Source of the DNA: Deinococcus sp. KNUC1210 | GTDB taxonomy: Bacteria; Deinococcota; Deinococci; Deinococcales; Deinococcaceae | Reading direction: 5' to 3' | DNA: 64,000 nucleotides | Assembly: GCF_022344005.1 (NCBI RefSeq) | Contig: NZ_CP092189.1 | Location: forward strand, 246,945 to 310,944 | In this document: piece after piece, positions 17,310 through 32,634 of the stretch | Layout of the letters: every line of letters starts with the position of its first letter | Position numbering within the stretch: position 1 is the stretch's first letter | Notes under the pieces: generated by a model | Database searches by the model: none | The model's input: the letters and a program-made list of their open reading frames with translations, nothing else | What the model was told of the DNA's origin: nothing | Made by a program: the position numbers and the translations under genes

Positions 17310-18677
17310 ATGACCCGTCCACCCACTTTTGAACTGATCGTCCGGGGCGGCACGCTCGTCCTGCCCACCGGAGAACGCCGCGCCGACCTGGGCGCGGTGG
17401 ACGGGCAGATCGTGGAACTTGCCCCCGACCTGCCCGGAAGTGCCGCGCAGACGCTGGACGCTTCCGGCCTGCACGTGTTTCCCGGTCTGCTGGATGCCCA
17501 CGTCCATCTGAACGAACCGGGCCGCACCCACTGGGAGGGCTTCGAGACCGGCACACGGGCGCTCGCCGCGGGCGGCGTCAGCAGTTTCTTCGACATGCCG
17601 CTGAACTCCTCGCCCCCCGTGCTGGGCCGCGCTACCTTCGACGAGAAACGCGCCCTGGGAGAGCAGAAATCACTGCTCGATTTCGGGCTGTGGGGCGGTC
17701 TGACGCCGCTGAATCTGGACAGGCTGGATGAGCTGGCAGAGGCGGGCGTGATCGGATTCAAGGCCTTCATGAGTAATAGCGGCCTCGACGAATTTCCCGC
17801 CGTAGACGACGCGGCGCTGTACGAGGGCCTGAAGGCGGCGCAGCGGCTCGGGCTAGTGGTCGCCACCCACGCCGAGAGCGACCAGCTCACCCGCCATTTC
17901 ACCGAGCAGGCGCGGGGGCGCGGCGCAGCGAGCGTGCGCGAGTACCTGAATACCCGGCCCGTGGTGGCCGAACTGGAAGCGGTGCAGCGGGCGCTGCTAT
18001 ACGCGGGCGAACTCGGCGCGGCGCTGCATCTGGTGCATCTGAGCAGCGGGCAGGCGGTGGCGCTGGCAGTCGAGGCCCGTGCGAAGGGCGTGAACGTGAG
18101 CATCGAGACCTGCCCGCACTATCTGCACTTCACCGATGAAGACGTGGAGCGCATCGGCGCGGCGCTGAAATGTGCGCCTCCACTGCGGCCTCAGGGCGTG
18201 CAGGATGAGCTCTGGACAGCGCTGCTGGCGGGTCAGATCGATATCATCGGCTCGGATCACTCGCCCGCTCCACCCGACCGCAAGACCAGCGACAACTTCT
18301 TTGCCCTGTGGGGCGGCATCTCTGGAGCGCAGAGCACCCTGAACGTCCTGCTGGAAGACGGGCATTTCCGGCGTGGGTTGCCGCTGGCAGCGGTGGCGGC
18401 CCTGACAGCGCTGCATCCGGCCCAACGCTTCGGGCTGCCGCAGAAAGGAGCTCTGCGCGTCGGGGCCGACGCCGATTTTGCCGTGGTCGATCTGGGCCGT
18501 GAATTTACCCTGAAGCGCGAAGACCTGCACGACCGCTGGCAGCAGAATCCGTATGTGAACGCACGCTTTCGGGGCGAGGTCCGGGCGACGTATGTGCGCG
18601 GTCAGCTGGTCTACGCGGACGGTCAGTTTCACGGCGCGGGCAGGGCAAGGTTGCTGCGGCCCGGCCAGAGCGTCTGA
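17310..18677 (+). CDS. allB: Allantoinase
   Basis: The 455-residue cyclic amidohydrolase hydrolyses allantoin to allantoate. Metal-binding and catalytic features appear in order: LLDAHVHLNEPGRTHWEGF, the carboxylated Lys in GFKAFMSNSG, ATHAESD, LHLVHLSSG, CPHYLHFT and GSDHSPAPPDRK. HxHxNEPGRTxWEG is diagnostic of allantoinases against dihydropyrimidinases. The length is normal for the family. ATG at 17310 is preceded by AGGAG. It sits 86 bp after allC and 48 bp before the ureidoglycine aminohydrolase gene on the same strand, consistent with one ureide operon. Confidence 0.94.
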   Translation: MTRPPTFELIVRGGTLVLPTGERRADLGAVDGQIVELAPDLPGSAAQTLDASGLHVFPGLLDAHVHLNEPGRTHWEGFETGTRALAAGGVSSFFDMPLNSSPPVLGRATFDEKRALGEQKSLLDFGLWGGLTPLNLDRLDELAEAGVIGFKAFMSNSGLDEFPAVDDAALYEGLKAAQRLGLVVATHAESDQLTRHFTEQARGRGAASVREYLNTRPVVAELEAVQRALLYAGELGAALHLVHLSSGQAVALAVEARAKGVNVSIETCPHYLHFTDEDVERIGAALKCAPPLRPQGVQDELWTALLAGQIDIIGSDHSPAPPDRKTSDNFFALWGGISGAQSTLNVLLEDGHFRRGLPLAAVAALTALHPAQRFGLPQKGALRVGADADFAVVDLGREFTLKREDLHDRWQQNPYVNARFRGEVRATYVRGQLVYADGQFHGAGRARLLRPGQSV

Positions 18678-18725
18678 GCGTTCCCTCCTTCCGATTTCCC
18701 ATCAGTTCCCCACTTCTGGAGTCCA

Positions 18726-19490
18726 ATGAAACAGCTAGGTCAGACCCGCAGCGCCTTGCACCCTTCACACGCCCTGATAACACCGGAAACCTTCGTTCGG
18801 ACTGCTCTGGCCGAGTGGCCCGGCAGCGCTGTCGTTCTGCACATCGCCCCGGTCATCGGGCACGGTGCGCGGTTCGTGCAGTTCACTGCCGAGATGCCTG
18901 CGGGCGCGGCGGCGCAGGCGTCCAGTCTGGGGTATCAGCGCTTTGCTTTCGTGCTGGAAGGCGAGCTGGACGTGCAGATCGGCGGCGAAACTCGCACGCT
19001 GAAGGAGTACGACTACGTGTATGCTCCGGCAGGTACCGAGCACACCCTGACCGCCCGCACCGCTGCGAGGGTCGCCGTATTCGAGAAGCCGTATGAAGCG
19101 GTGTCTGGCCTCGAAGCGCCCGCCGTGTTCTGGGGCAATGAGCGCCTGAACTCCGGCACGGCCTTCGAGGGCGACGAGGCGCTGATTGCCCGCAAACTGT
19201 TGCCCGACGATCCCCGGCACGACTTCATGATCTCGACCATGAGCTTTGCACCCGGCGCGACCCTTCCCTATACCGAAGTCCATTATATGGAACACGGTCT
19301 GCTGATGCTGGAAGGCGAAGGAATCTACAAGTTACAGGACTGTTATTATCCGGTAACGACGGGCGACGTGATCTGGATGGGTGCACATTGCCCGCAGTGG
19401 TACGGCGCACTCGGCAAGAGCTGGAGCAAATACCTGCTGTACAAGGATATGAACCGGCACCCGCTGGCAATGCGTGGAAACGGGCTGTAA
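18726..19490 (+). CDS. allE: (S)-Ureidoglycine aminohydrolase (bicupin)
   Basis: The 254-residue protein is a two-cupin enzyme of the AllE/UGlyAH family, which releases ammonia from (S)-ureidoglycine to give (S)-ureidoglycolate using Mn2+. The N-terminal cupin shows [16 protein letters not shown] and [12 protein letters not shown]. The C-terminal cupin, which carries the metal site in this family, has [17 protein letters not shown] and [18 protein letters not shown]; the E-x-H-x-x-E-H spacing and the late Gln/Trp/Tyr agree with the active site. GGAG precedes the ATG. As third gene of the ureide set it follows allC and allB in pathway order. Confidence 0.92.
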   Translation: MKQLGQTRSALHPSHALITPETFVRTALAEWPGSAVVLHIAPVIGHGARFVQFTAEMPAGAAAQASSLGYQRFAFVLEGELDVQIGGETRTLKEYDYVYAPAGTEHTLTARTAARVAVFEKPYEAVSGLEAPAVFWGNERLNSGTAFEGDEALIARKLLPDDPRHDFMISTMSFAPGATLPYTEVHYMEHGLLMLEGEGIYKLQDCYYPVTTGDVIWMGAHCPQWYGALGKSWSKYLLYKDMNRHPLAMRGNGL

Positions 19491-19534
19491 GTTCGCAGGT
19501 AACACGGCGGCAGCGGAATGGGAAGCCGCCTGAC

Positions 19535-20908
19535 TCAGCTGCCGATCATGCGCCGACTGTGCCTGTCGTGGCGTTCGATCAGTGCGGGTAGGTCGAGGCC
19601 GACGAGGTGCCCGCCGTCTACCACCACCCGCCCATTGACCATGTTCAGGGCCACGTGGGGCGGTGCACACAGCGTCAGGGCGCTGAGGGGATCGTGACGC
19701 GCACCGCTGTAGCCCACGCTCTGCAGGTCGATGGCGATCAGGTCGGCGGCAAAGCCCGGCGCGAGCTGTCCCACGTCGTCGCGGTTCAGCACCGCCGCGC
19801 CGCCCCGGGTTGCCATCCAGAGCGCGTCGTGGGCCGTCAGCGACTGCGTTCCCGGCTCTCCACGCACCCGTGACGCCAGCAGCGCCTGACGTGCCTCGGC
19901 CAGCAGGTGAGAGCCGTCGTTGCTGGCGCTGCCGTCCACGCCCAGCGCCACTTTCACGCCCGCTTCCAGCAGCTGACGGGTGGCCGCGATGCCGCTGGCG
20001 AGGCGCATGTTGCTGCTCGGGCAGTGCGCCACGCCGCAGCCGCACGCGCTCAGCCGGGCTGCGTCGTCGCTGCTGAAATGCACACCGTGGGCAAACCACA
20101 CGTCCGGCCCTGTCCATCCCAGGCTGTCGGCGTAGTCCAGCGGGCGCAGGCCGAAGTTCGCCAGACAGTAGGCGTCTTCATCGGCGGTTTCCGCGAGGTG
20201 GGTATGCAGCATCACGCCTCGTTCGCGGGCCAGCACCGCGCTTTCCCGCATCAGGTCGCCCGTGACCGAGAACGGCGAACACGGAGCCAGGGCAATGCGC
20301 GTGAGGGCAAAGCGCGAAGCGTCGTGGAAGGTGCCGATCACGCGGGCCGAGTCGCTCAGAATCGCGTCTTCCCGTTCCACGGCCCGGTCTGGTGGCAGGC
20401 CCCCCAGAGACTCGCCCAGGCTCATGCTGCCGCGTGTGGCATGAAAGCGCAGTCCCAGCGCCTGTGCCGCGTGAATGGTGTCGTCCAGCCGCACGCCGTT
20501 CGGGTACAGATACAGGTGATCGGAGGAGGTGGTGCAGCCGCTCAGCGCCAGTTCCGCGAGGCCGAGCTGGGCGCTGTCGTGGGCGGCGTCGGGCGTCAGG
20601 TTCAGCCAGATCGGGTACAGCGTTCGCAGCCAGTCGAACAGGCCCGCGTCGGGGGCGAGACAGCGGGTAAGCGTCTGGTACAGGTGGTGATGCGTGTTGA
20701 TCAGGCCCGGCAGGACCACATGCCCGCTCAGGTCGCGCACCGCCGCGCCGTCCTTCAGCTCGGCGGGCAGCTCGTTTTCGGCTCCCAGCCACACGATCTG
20801 CTGATCTTCGATCAGAACGGCGGCGTCGTGGATCGGCAGGGCAGGGGAGGAGCGTTCGCCCTGCATGGTGATCAGGGTATGGATGCGGCGCAGCAGAGTT
20901 CGGGTCAT
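19535..20908 (-). CDS. 8-Oxoguanine deaminase (amidohydrolase family)
   Basis: The 457-residue protein belongs to the ATZ/TRZ-type amidohydrolases. Metal ligands are in INTHHHLYQTLTR, HTHLAETADEDAYC, FAHGVHFS and LGVDGSASNDGS. The segment SGCTTSSDHLYLYPNG and the LFDWLRTLYPIW region are typical of 8-oxoguanine deaminases, which convert 8-oxoguanine to urate plus ammonia. Isoguanine or another purine-like ring remains possible. GGAG precedes the ATG. It converges on allE and lies next to a LysR gene. Its product would enter the uricase pathway encoded further along, so it fits the surrounding purine catabolism. Confidence 0.78.
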   Translation of the reverse strand: MTRTLLRRIHTLITMQGERSSPALPIHDAAVLIEDQQIVWLGAENELPAELKDGAAVRDLSGHVVLPGLINTHHHLYQTLTRCLAPDAGLFDWLRTLYPIWLNLTPDAAHDSAQLGLAELALSGCTTSSDHLYLYPNGVRLDDTIHAAQALGLRFHATRGSMSLGESLGGLPPDRAVEREDAILSDSARVIGTFHDASRFALTRIALAPCSPFSVTGDLMRESAVLARERGVMLHTHLAETADEDAYCLANFGLRPLDYADSLGWTGPDVWFAHGVHFSSDDAARLSACGCGVAHCPSSNMRLASGIAATRQLLEAGVKVALGVDGSASNDGSHLLAEARQALLASRVRGEPGTQSLTAHDALWMATRGGAAVLNRDDVGQLAPGFAADLIAIDLQSVGYSGARHDPLSALTLCAPPHVALNMVNGRVVVDGGHLVGLDLPALIERHDRHSRRMIGS

Positions 20909-20980
20909 CGGTCTCCAGGAAGGGGGTCAGAGCGGGCGGTGCTGCCCAGCTTCAGAGTGTAGGACGAAGATCGGCCCCGC

Positions 20981-21898
20981 TCAGTCGGCGGGTTCCGCTG
21001 CCTGCCACAGGACCGTCAGCACCGTCTGAACGGCGGGCGTCAGCGGGCCAGGACGGGTCACGGTGCCGTAGCTGCGGGCCAACTTCCAGGGCAGCGGGCG
21101 GCGCGAGACACTGGCGGGCAGCTCGGGAATGGTCAGGCTGGGCAGGACCGCGAAGCCCAGGCCGCTGGCGACCATCGCCACGATCGCTGTTTCGCTCGAC
21201 AGGTTCAGACTGGGCCGCAGCTTCACTCCGTACCGTGCCAGTGCGTCAGGAAGTTGCTGGTCGCGCAACTCGCCCAGATGAATATAGGGGCGGGTCCATA
21301 CCTGGGGCAGCGTCCAGCCGGACGGCGCGACCAGTTCGTACAGGTCGTCTCCCAGCGGGTGCGCCGCCAGCGCCATGCCCGGCAGCAGCTGCGTCAGGCC
21401 GATATCGGCACTTCCCGCCCGCACGGCCTGAATCACGGCGGCGCGTTCCAGGTGGGCGTCGTCCAGATGAAGCGCAATCGCCGGATACTCCCGGCTGAGC
21501 TGCGCCAGCGCCCGTGGCAGCAGATGACGCGCCAGACTGGGAAACGCGGCGATGCGGACCAGACCGGAGACGGCGGGCGCAGGAGCGGCCCGCAGCAGCG
21601 TCTCGACCCCGCTCAGAATCTGCTCGCTGAGGGGCAGCAGCCGTTCGCCCGCCGCGCTCAGCGTCACGCCGCGCCCGGTGCGTTCCAGCAGCTGTACGCC
21701 CAGCACGCCTTCGAGCTGCCGCACCGCGTGGCTCACGGCAGACTGCGTCAGATTCAGTTCGGTGGCGGCGGCGCTCATGGTGCGTTTCTGCGCCGCAGTC
21801 ACGAAGGCGCGGAGCTGGGCCAGCGTCGGTTGTGGCGGCGAAGCTGACAACGCGGAAGGTGGCGACTGGGAAGATGGCGACTGGGCAGGCGGAGGCAT
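20981..21898 (-). CDS. LysR-family transcriptional regulator
   Basis: The 305-residue protein has a Pro/Ser-rich N-terminal tail (about 24 residues), then a LysR winged helix-turn-helix (LAQLRAFVTAAQKRTMSAAA, LNLTQSAVSHAVRQLEGVLG, LLERTGRGVTLSAAG) and a periplasmic-binding-protein-like effector domain (VRIAAFPSLARHLLPRAL, GSADIGLTQLLPG, VASGLGFAVLPSL). The tail is unusual and the true start may differ; no Shine-Dalgarno precedes the ATG. It is divergent from the RocB-like peptidase gene and adjacent to the 8-oxoguanine deaminase, either of which may be its target. The palindrome ATGAATTTTATTCAT overlaps its start codon. Confidence 0.88.
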   Translation of the reverse strand: MPPPAQSPSSQSPPSALSASPPQPTLAQLRAFVTAAQKRTMSAAATELNLTQSAVSHAVRQLEGVLGVQLLERTGRGVTLSAAGERLLPLSEQILSGVETLLRAAPAPAVSGLVRIAAFPSLARHLLPRALAQLSREYPAIALHLDDAHLERAAVIQAVRAGSADIGLTQLLPGMALAAHPLGDDLYELVAPSGWTLPQVWTRPYIHLGELRDQQLPDALARYGVKLRPSLNLSSETAIVAMVASGLGFAVLPSLTIPELPASVSRRPLPWKLARSYGTVTRPGPLTPAVQTVLTVLWQAAEPAD

Positions 21899-21911
21899 GA
21901 ATTTTATTCAT
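21897..21911. promoter_or_regulatory. Palindrome ATGAAT-TTT-ATTCAT at the LysR start
   Basis: Six-base perfect arms around TTT overlap the LysR start codon in the 129-bp divergent gap before the RocB-like gene. LysR proteins often bind AT-rich dyads near their own promoter, so autoregulation is possible. The overlap with an ATG and the AT-rich content mean chance cannot be excluded. Confidence 0.35.
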
Positions 21912-22027
21912 AGCATGCCGCCGCTTCCCCAGCACGTTCGCCACGCCGGAGCGCCCAGCCGCTACAGTTCGAACACTTCAGCGCGTTTTCCCTGCCCACC
22001 CGACTCCCGTTTCTGCCAGAGGCCACC

Positions 22028-23743
22028 ATGACCAGCTCACGTTTCGATTCCGCCCGGGCCGCACGGACCCGCGAATTTGCCATCACCCTGACCCGCTGGC
22101 CCAGCGTGACCGGCTCGGAAGGCGAGGCGACCTTTCCCGAGCGGCTGCGCGAGCTGCTGGCGACGTGGCCGTACTTTCAGAGGCACCCGGCGCAGGTGTG
22201 GGTGACGCCTGCACGGAGCTATGCGTCGGGCAACGTGTATGCCCTGGTGCGGGGGCGGGGGCCGCAGACGGTGGTGCTGTCGGGGCATTTCGATACGGTG
22301 CATACCGATTCCTACGGCGACGAGCAGGCGTGGGCCACCGACCCCGAAGCGCTCACCGAGCGGCTGATCGCCTCGCTCCAGCGCCCCGGGCTGACCGCCT
22401 CCGAGGAACTGGCACTCCAGGACCTGAGCAGCGGTGAATTTCTGCCGGGACGCGGCCTGCTCGACATGAAGGGCGGCATTGCGGCGGGGATGACCGTGCT
22501 GGAACGCTACGCGGCGCTGCCGGAATCGGAGCGGCCCGGAAACCTGCTGCTCGTCGCCACGCCCGACGAGGAAGGCATGTCGCGTGGCGCACGCAGCGCC
22601 GTTTCCGATCTGCCGGAGATCGCGGCCCGCTTCCAGCTCGAAGTGCGGCTGGGGATCAACCTCGACGCTACCAGCGACGTAGGCGACGGCAGCGAGGGCC
22701 GCGCCGTCTATCTGGGAACGGTGGGCAAGCTGCTGCTGTCGGCGCTGATCGTGGGACGTCCGACGCACGCGGCCTATCCCTTCGACGGCTCCAGTGCCGC
22801 GCTGATGGCTGCCGAACTCGTGCGGGCCGTGGAAGGTAATCCCGAGCTGGCCGACACCGCCTACAGGCAGAACGCTGCGCCGCCCGTGTGCCTGGAACTG
22901 CGTGACAGCCGTACCCAGTACGACGTGACCACCCCTGCCCAGCTGTGGTGCGCCTTCAACGTCCTGACGCAGCGGTCAACGCCGCCGCAGGTCTTCAGCC
23001 GCTTTCTGGAACTGGCGCAGACGGCGGCCCACACCGCGCTGACGCTTCAGGCACAGCAGGCCGCCGCGTGGGGCAGTGTCGCCGCACCTGCTCTGGCAGA
23101 GCTGCGGGCGCGGGTGCTCAGCTTTGCCGAACTGCGGGCGCAGGCAGCCGCGCACGCCGGAGAGGTCGCGGTACAGGCCGTGATTGCCGCCACCCCCGCC
23201 GACCCCGATCCCCTGCAGGCCAGCCGCAGCATCACGCAGGCGCTGGTGGGGCTGGCCCGGCTCGAAGGCCCGGCGATCATCGTGGGGCTGGGCGCGGTGC
23301 ACTATCCGCATACCCATGTGGCCGACAGCGGCGCGGACGCACAGCTCGCCGAACGACTTTCGCGGCAGGTCGAGCGATTTTCACAGCTCAGCGGGCAGTC
23401 GGTGCGCGTGCGCCATTCGTTCGCGGGCATCTCCGATATGAGTTTCCTGGGACATGTGCCGGGCGCTGCCGACGCCGAACTGGTCTTCCAGCAGACGCCG
23501 CACCCGGTCCACGTCCACACCACGCCGCAGGGAGCGCTGCACTTTCCCACCATCAATGTCGGCCCGTGGGGGCGGGACTATCATCAGAAGCTGGAGCGGC
23601 TGCACCAGGGCTACGGGTTCGGCGTGCTGCCGGAACTGGTGTGGGAACTGGCGGTGTCGGAGCTGGAGAGCAGGGAAGAGGCCCCATTCGGCGAGCGGGC
23701 CGACTTCGCAGTTCCTTCAGACACCAGCCTGGGAGAAAGATGA
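22028..23743 (+). CDS. RocB-like M20 family peptidase
   Basis: The 571-residue protein is an M20 metallopeptidase of the long RocB ('arginine utilization protein') type. Metal-binding motifs are SGHFDTVHTDSYGD, GRGLLDMKGGIAAGM and ATPDEEGMSRGARSA. A long insertion follows GRPTHAAYPFDGSSAALMAA and carries the dimerisation region; the last ligand is likely His in QTPHPVHVHTT. M20 enzymes hydrolyse amide bonds of small peptides or acylated amino acids; the RocB substrate is not established. AGAGG precedes the ATG. The gene is divergent from LysR and followed by two sugar-type genes on the same strand. Confidence 0.82.
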   Translation: MTSSRFDSARAARTREFAITLTRWPSVTGSEGEATFPERLRELLATWPYFQRHPAQVWVTPARSYASGNVYALVRGRGPQTVVLSGHFDTVHTDSYGDEQAWATDPEALTERLIASLQRPGLTASEELALQDLSSGEFLPGRGLLDMKGGIAAGMTVLERYAALPESERPGNLLLVATPDEEGMSRGARSAVSDLPEIAARFQLEVRLGINLDATSDVGDGSEGRAVYLGTVGKLLLSALIVGRPTHAAYPFDGSSAALMAAELVRAVEGNPELADTAYRQNAAPPVCLELRDSRTQYDVTTPAQLWCAFNVLTQRSTPPQVFSRFLELAQTAAHTALTLQAQQAAAWGSVAAPALAELRARVLSFAELRAQAAAHAGEVAVQAVIAATPADPDPLQASRSITQALVGLARLEGPAIIVGLGAVHYPHTHVADSGADAQLAERLSRQVERFSQLSGQSVRVRHSFAGISDMSFLGHVPGAADAELVFQQTPHPVHVHTTPQGALHFPTINVGPWGRDYHQKLERLHQGYGFGVLPELVWELAVSELESREEAPFGERADFAVPSDTSLGER

Positions 23744-23791
23744 GGGGATGACGACTCCTCACGTTCGCCTCCATGTGGCACAGTAGAAGTC

Positions 23792-24829
<1,038 letters not shown>

Positions 24830-24839
24830 ACGCGGCGCT

Positions 24840-25949
24840 GTGGGGGAACAGGGCGCGGCCATCATCGGGCTGGGCTTTATAGGCGGAGCACATATCGAGT
24901 CGCTGCGGCGGCTGGGCATTCCCATCACGGGTGTGCTGGGCAGCAGCCCCGAGAGCACCCAGCAGGCGGCGGCCCGGCTGGGGCTGCGGGCGTATGCCAG
25001 CCTCGAAGAACTGCTGGCTGACCCCGCTGTCACGGTGGTGCACCAGTGCGGCCCCAATGCCGTGCATGCCCCGCAGAACCTGCTGGCCCTGGCTGCCGGA
25101 AAGCACGTGCTCTCGGAAAAGCCGCTGGGCATCAGCGCTGACGAGTGCCGCGCCCAGCTTCAGGCCGCCGAAGACGGGAACAGGCTGCACGGCGTCAACT
25201 TCTCGTACCGGGGATACGCTGCCGTGCAGCAGATGCGCGACCTGATCGCCAGCGGCGAGATCGGAGAGGTGCGGTATCTGCACGGCCACTACCTGCAGGA
25301 CTGGCTGCTGTTTCCCACCGATTTCAACTGGCGGGTCGGCGCGAATCCCGCAGAAACGCGGGCGGTTGCCGACATCGGTTCACACCTGTCCGATCTGGCA
25401 CGCTTTGTGACCGGGCACTCACCGCAGCGGCTGCTCGCCCGCTTCAGCACGCTGCATCCAGAGCGGCGCAGGCCCACGCAGGCGGTGCAGACCTTCACGC
25501 AGGGCAGCGGGCAGACCGAGGCGTTTCCGGTCAGCACCGAGGATCAGGCGAGCATCCTGGTGGATTATCCGGGCGGCGTGCATGCCAATTTCGAGGTGTC
25601 GCAGGTGGCGGCAGGTCACAAGAACGATCTGCAACTCGAAGTGCAGGGTACGCTCGGCGCGGTGCGCTGGCGGCAGGAGCAGCCCGAGGAACTGGAGATC
25701 GGCACGCGCAGCCACCGCCGCACCGTGCAGCTCAAGGACGCGTCTCACCCTTTCAGCCACTATCCGCCGGGCCACCCCGAGGGCCTGCCCGACGCCATCA
25801 CCAACGTAGTGCGCGGCTTTTATCAGACGCTCGGCGGCACCCCCACGCCCTATCCCACCTTCCGGGACGGACTGGCGGCAGCGCTGCTGACCGAGGCCGC
25901 CTACCGCAGCAGCGCCCAGCAGACCTGGGTGGATGTGCCGGAGCTGTAA
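24840..25949 (+). CDS. Gfo/Idh/MocA family oxidoreductase
   Basis: GTG at 24840 gives 369 residues with the Rossmann start AAIIGLGFIGGAHIESL and the EKP motif in VLSEKPLGISADE, the nucleotide and catalytic Lys region of this family. A C-terminal beta-sheet domain follows (PAETRAVADIGSHLSDLARFVTG, GGVHANFEVSQVAAG). These NAD(P)-dependent enzymes oxidise sugars, inositols or related polyols. The gene overlaps the end of its upstream partner within 10 bp, indicating cotranscription with the TIM-barrel isomerase. No clear Shine-Dalgarno precedes the GTG, consistent with coupling. Confidence 0.85.
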   Translation: MGEQGAAIIGLGFIGGAHIESLRRLGIPITGVLGSSPESTQQAAARLGLRAYASLEELLADPAVTVVHQCGPNAVHAPQNLLALAAGKHVLSEKPLGISADECRAQLQAAEDGNRLHGVNFSYRGYAAVQQMRDLIASGEIGEVRYLHGHYLQDWLLFPTDFNWRVGANPAETRAVADIGSHLSDLARFVTGHSPQRLLARFSTLHPERRRPTQAVQTFTQGSGQTEAFPVSTEDQASILVDYPGGVHANFEVSQVAAGHKNDLQLEVQGTLGAVRWRQEQPEELEIGTRSHRRTVQLKDASHPFSHYPPGHPEGLPDAITNVVRGFYQTLGGTPTPYPTFRDGLAAALLTEAAYRSSAQQTWVDVPEL

Positions 25950-25972
25950 TCTGCCGTGCAGCCGAGCCTTGT

Positions 25973-26485
25973 TCAGGGCTGCTGGCTGTAGCGCTCCTCC
26001 AGCAGCTTCAGGTGTGACCGCTCGTGGCCCAGCATGCCGTAGGCATACGCCCGGACGCTGAAGCTGTAGCCGTTGGCAATGCCCCGGCGGTCCCACGCTT
26101 CTGGCGACAGGTGCTTCAGGAAGAGGATGTGGCCGCGCCGCACCGTCTCGAATTCGGTCAGCAGCTCTTCCAGCGGCGCACTGAAGTCGCTCGCCTGCAT
26201 CCAGTCGTCCTGCTCGAAGCCCGGCAGCGCCGACGGATCGGTGCGGGCAAACCACAGCGCCCGGAAGCCGAACACCCGCTCGGTGTCGGTCATATGGCCG
26301 AGCATCTGGCGCACGCTCCACTTCTCGGGGGCGTAGCGGTGATCCGGACGGTCTGCGAAACTCAGCAGCCGCTCACGGGTCACGGCTGCCTGGGCCTGCA
26401 TCGCGGCCAGAATGTCGTCTTCCGGCACCAGATCGACGTAGCGGGCATAGAAGTCGGGATAGTCGGAGAGGAGTGGTCTGGTCAT
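25973..26485 (-). CDS. DinB-family protein
   Basis: The 170-residue product (ATG at 26485) is a four-helix-bundle DinB/YfiT-like protein. The metal-binding His pattern is seen in KWSVRQMLGHMTDTERVF and YGMLGHERSHLKLLEERY, with one His early in the bundle and a pair near the C-terminus. Family members include stress-induced proteins and thiol-dependent S-transferases; Deinococcus genomes carry many copies. The specific reaction here is unknown. It converges on the oxidoreductase gene and lies 18 bp beyond the end of the guanine deaminase gene on the same strand, so it may be read from the xanthine dehydrogenase operon. Confidence 0.78.
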   Translation of the reverse strand: MTRPLLSDYPDFYARYVDLVPEDDILAAMQAQAAVTRERLLSFADRPDHRYAPEKWSVRQMLGHMTDTERVFGFRALWFARTDPSALPGFEQDDWMQASDFSAPLEELLTEFETVRRGHILFLKHLSPEAWDRRGIANGYSFSVRAYAYGMLGHERSHLKLLEERYSQQP

Positions 26486-26503
26486 AGGTGAGGCGAGCAT
26501 ATC

Positions 26504-28701
<2,198 letters not shown>

Positions 28702-28843
28702 GTGGAATCACCTCCTGTGGGGTGGAACAGACCGGTCAGGGTGGCCGATGTTTTGCCGGACGACCTGACCGCTGGCCGCTGGACTGGTTGACCGAACTGC
28801 TCCTCCCTTCTGGCGGGAAAGAGCTGGAAGTGAGGAGCCTCCG

Positions 28844-31209
<2,366 letters not shown>

Positions 31210-31213
<4 letters not shown>

Positions 31214-32634
31214 ACCAGCACCTCCCGCGTCTGCTCGAAGGAGAACTTCAGCAGCGTCTGTTCCAGCATGGCGGCGCGGTAGGCTGCGCTGGCGCGGTGA
31301 TCGTCCAGCGGCGTTCCCTCCTGGCCCAGCAGTCTGGCAGCGGCCCGCACCGTCTTCTCGTTCCACGGCTGCCCTTCGAGCGCGGCTTCGGCGTTCAGAC
31401 CCCGGATCGGCGTGGCGGCCACTCCGCCCAGCCCGATGCGGATGCGCCTGACCGTGTCGCCGTCGAGTTCGAGCGCGATCCCGACCGCCACGCTGGAGAT
31501 GTCGTCGAAGCGGCGTTTGGCGATCTTGAAAAAGCCGGTGATGGGCGCCAGCGGCAGCGGAATGCGAACGGCGCGGATCAGCTCGTCCGGGCGGCGCACG
31601 GTCTGACGGTAGCCGGTGAAGAAGTCGGTCAGCTTCACTTCCCGCTCTCCGGCACTCGATCTCAGCACCACGCCCGCATCCAGGGCGAGCAGGACCGGTG
31701 GGCTGTCGCCGATGGGGGAGGCGGTCCCCAGATTGCCGCCGAGCGTAGCGCTGTTGCGGATCAGCCGCGACGCGAACTGCGGGAACCACTCGCCCAGCAG
31801 CGGAATGCTGCCGTCCAATCGGCGTTCGATTTCCGAGAGGTTCAGGCCCGCGCCGATTTCCACATATTCCGGCGTCCGGTGCAGGCCGCGCAGCTCTGGC
31901 AGACCGTCCAGAGCGATGGTCAGGCCCGCCCGCGCATGACGGATGTTCACCTCGACGCCCCAGTCGGTGCCGCCCGCCAGCAGCTTGGCGCTGGGATGTG
32001 CTTCCAGCAGGGCGAGCGCCTGTGCCAGCGTGGCGGGGCGCTCGAATTCTCCGTCCGGGCCGCTCAGCTGAAGCGGCTGCGGCGTTGGGGCGGGCTGGGT
32101 GCGGCGCTGGGCCAGCACGTCTTCCTCGGCAGGCTGGCCCAGCGCGTAGGCGGCATCCTGAATCGGGCGGTACCCGGTGCAGCGGCAGAGATTTCCGCTC
32201 AGGGCGTGAATGTCAAACCCGTTGGGACCATGATGAAGCTGCCCCGCTTCCCGGCCCGGACGGTAATACTCCGCCGCCATGCTCACCACGAAGCCGGGCG
32301 TGCAGTAGCCGCACTGCGAGCCGCCGCGCACCGCCATCTCCCGCTGAACCGGATGCAGCATGCCGGGCTGCCCGATCCCTTCCGCCGTCACGATTTCCTG
32401 CCCTTCCAGCGTGCCCATCAGCACCAGGCAGGCATTGACCGATTCCAGCCGCGTGCCGCCGTCCGGCTGCTCCCGCGCCACCAGAACCGCGCAGGCACCG
32501 CATTCGCCTTCGGCACAGCCCTCCTTACAGCTCGTGATACCTTCCGAACGCAGCCAGTTGAGAAGCGTGGTGTGTGCGCCGATCTGTGTCGCTCGTTTGT
32601 GCCTACCGTTTACCGTCAGCTTGACAGTCTGCAT
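31210..32634 (-). CDS. xdhA: Xanthine dehydrogenase FAD and iron-sulfur subunit
   Basis: The 474-residue subunit carries two [2Fe-2S] clusters and FAD. The plant-type ferredoxin motif CKEGCAEGECGAC lies at about residues 36-48, and the second cluster uses CGYCTPGFVVS and CRCTGYRPI at about 108-155. The FAD domain shows KLLAGGTDWGVEVN, RLIRNSATLGGNLGTASPIGD and RFDDISSVAVG. It passes electrons from the Mo site of XdhB to NAD+. First gene of the xdhA-xdhB-xdhC-guaD operon, it is divergent from an MFS transporter, with a 303-bp region between containing a TTTACT-N10-AGTAAA operator candidate. Confidence 0.95.
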
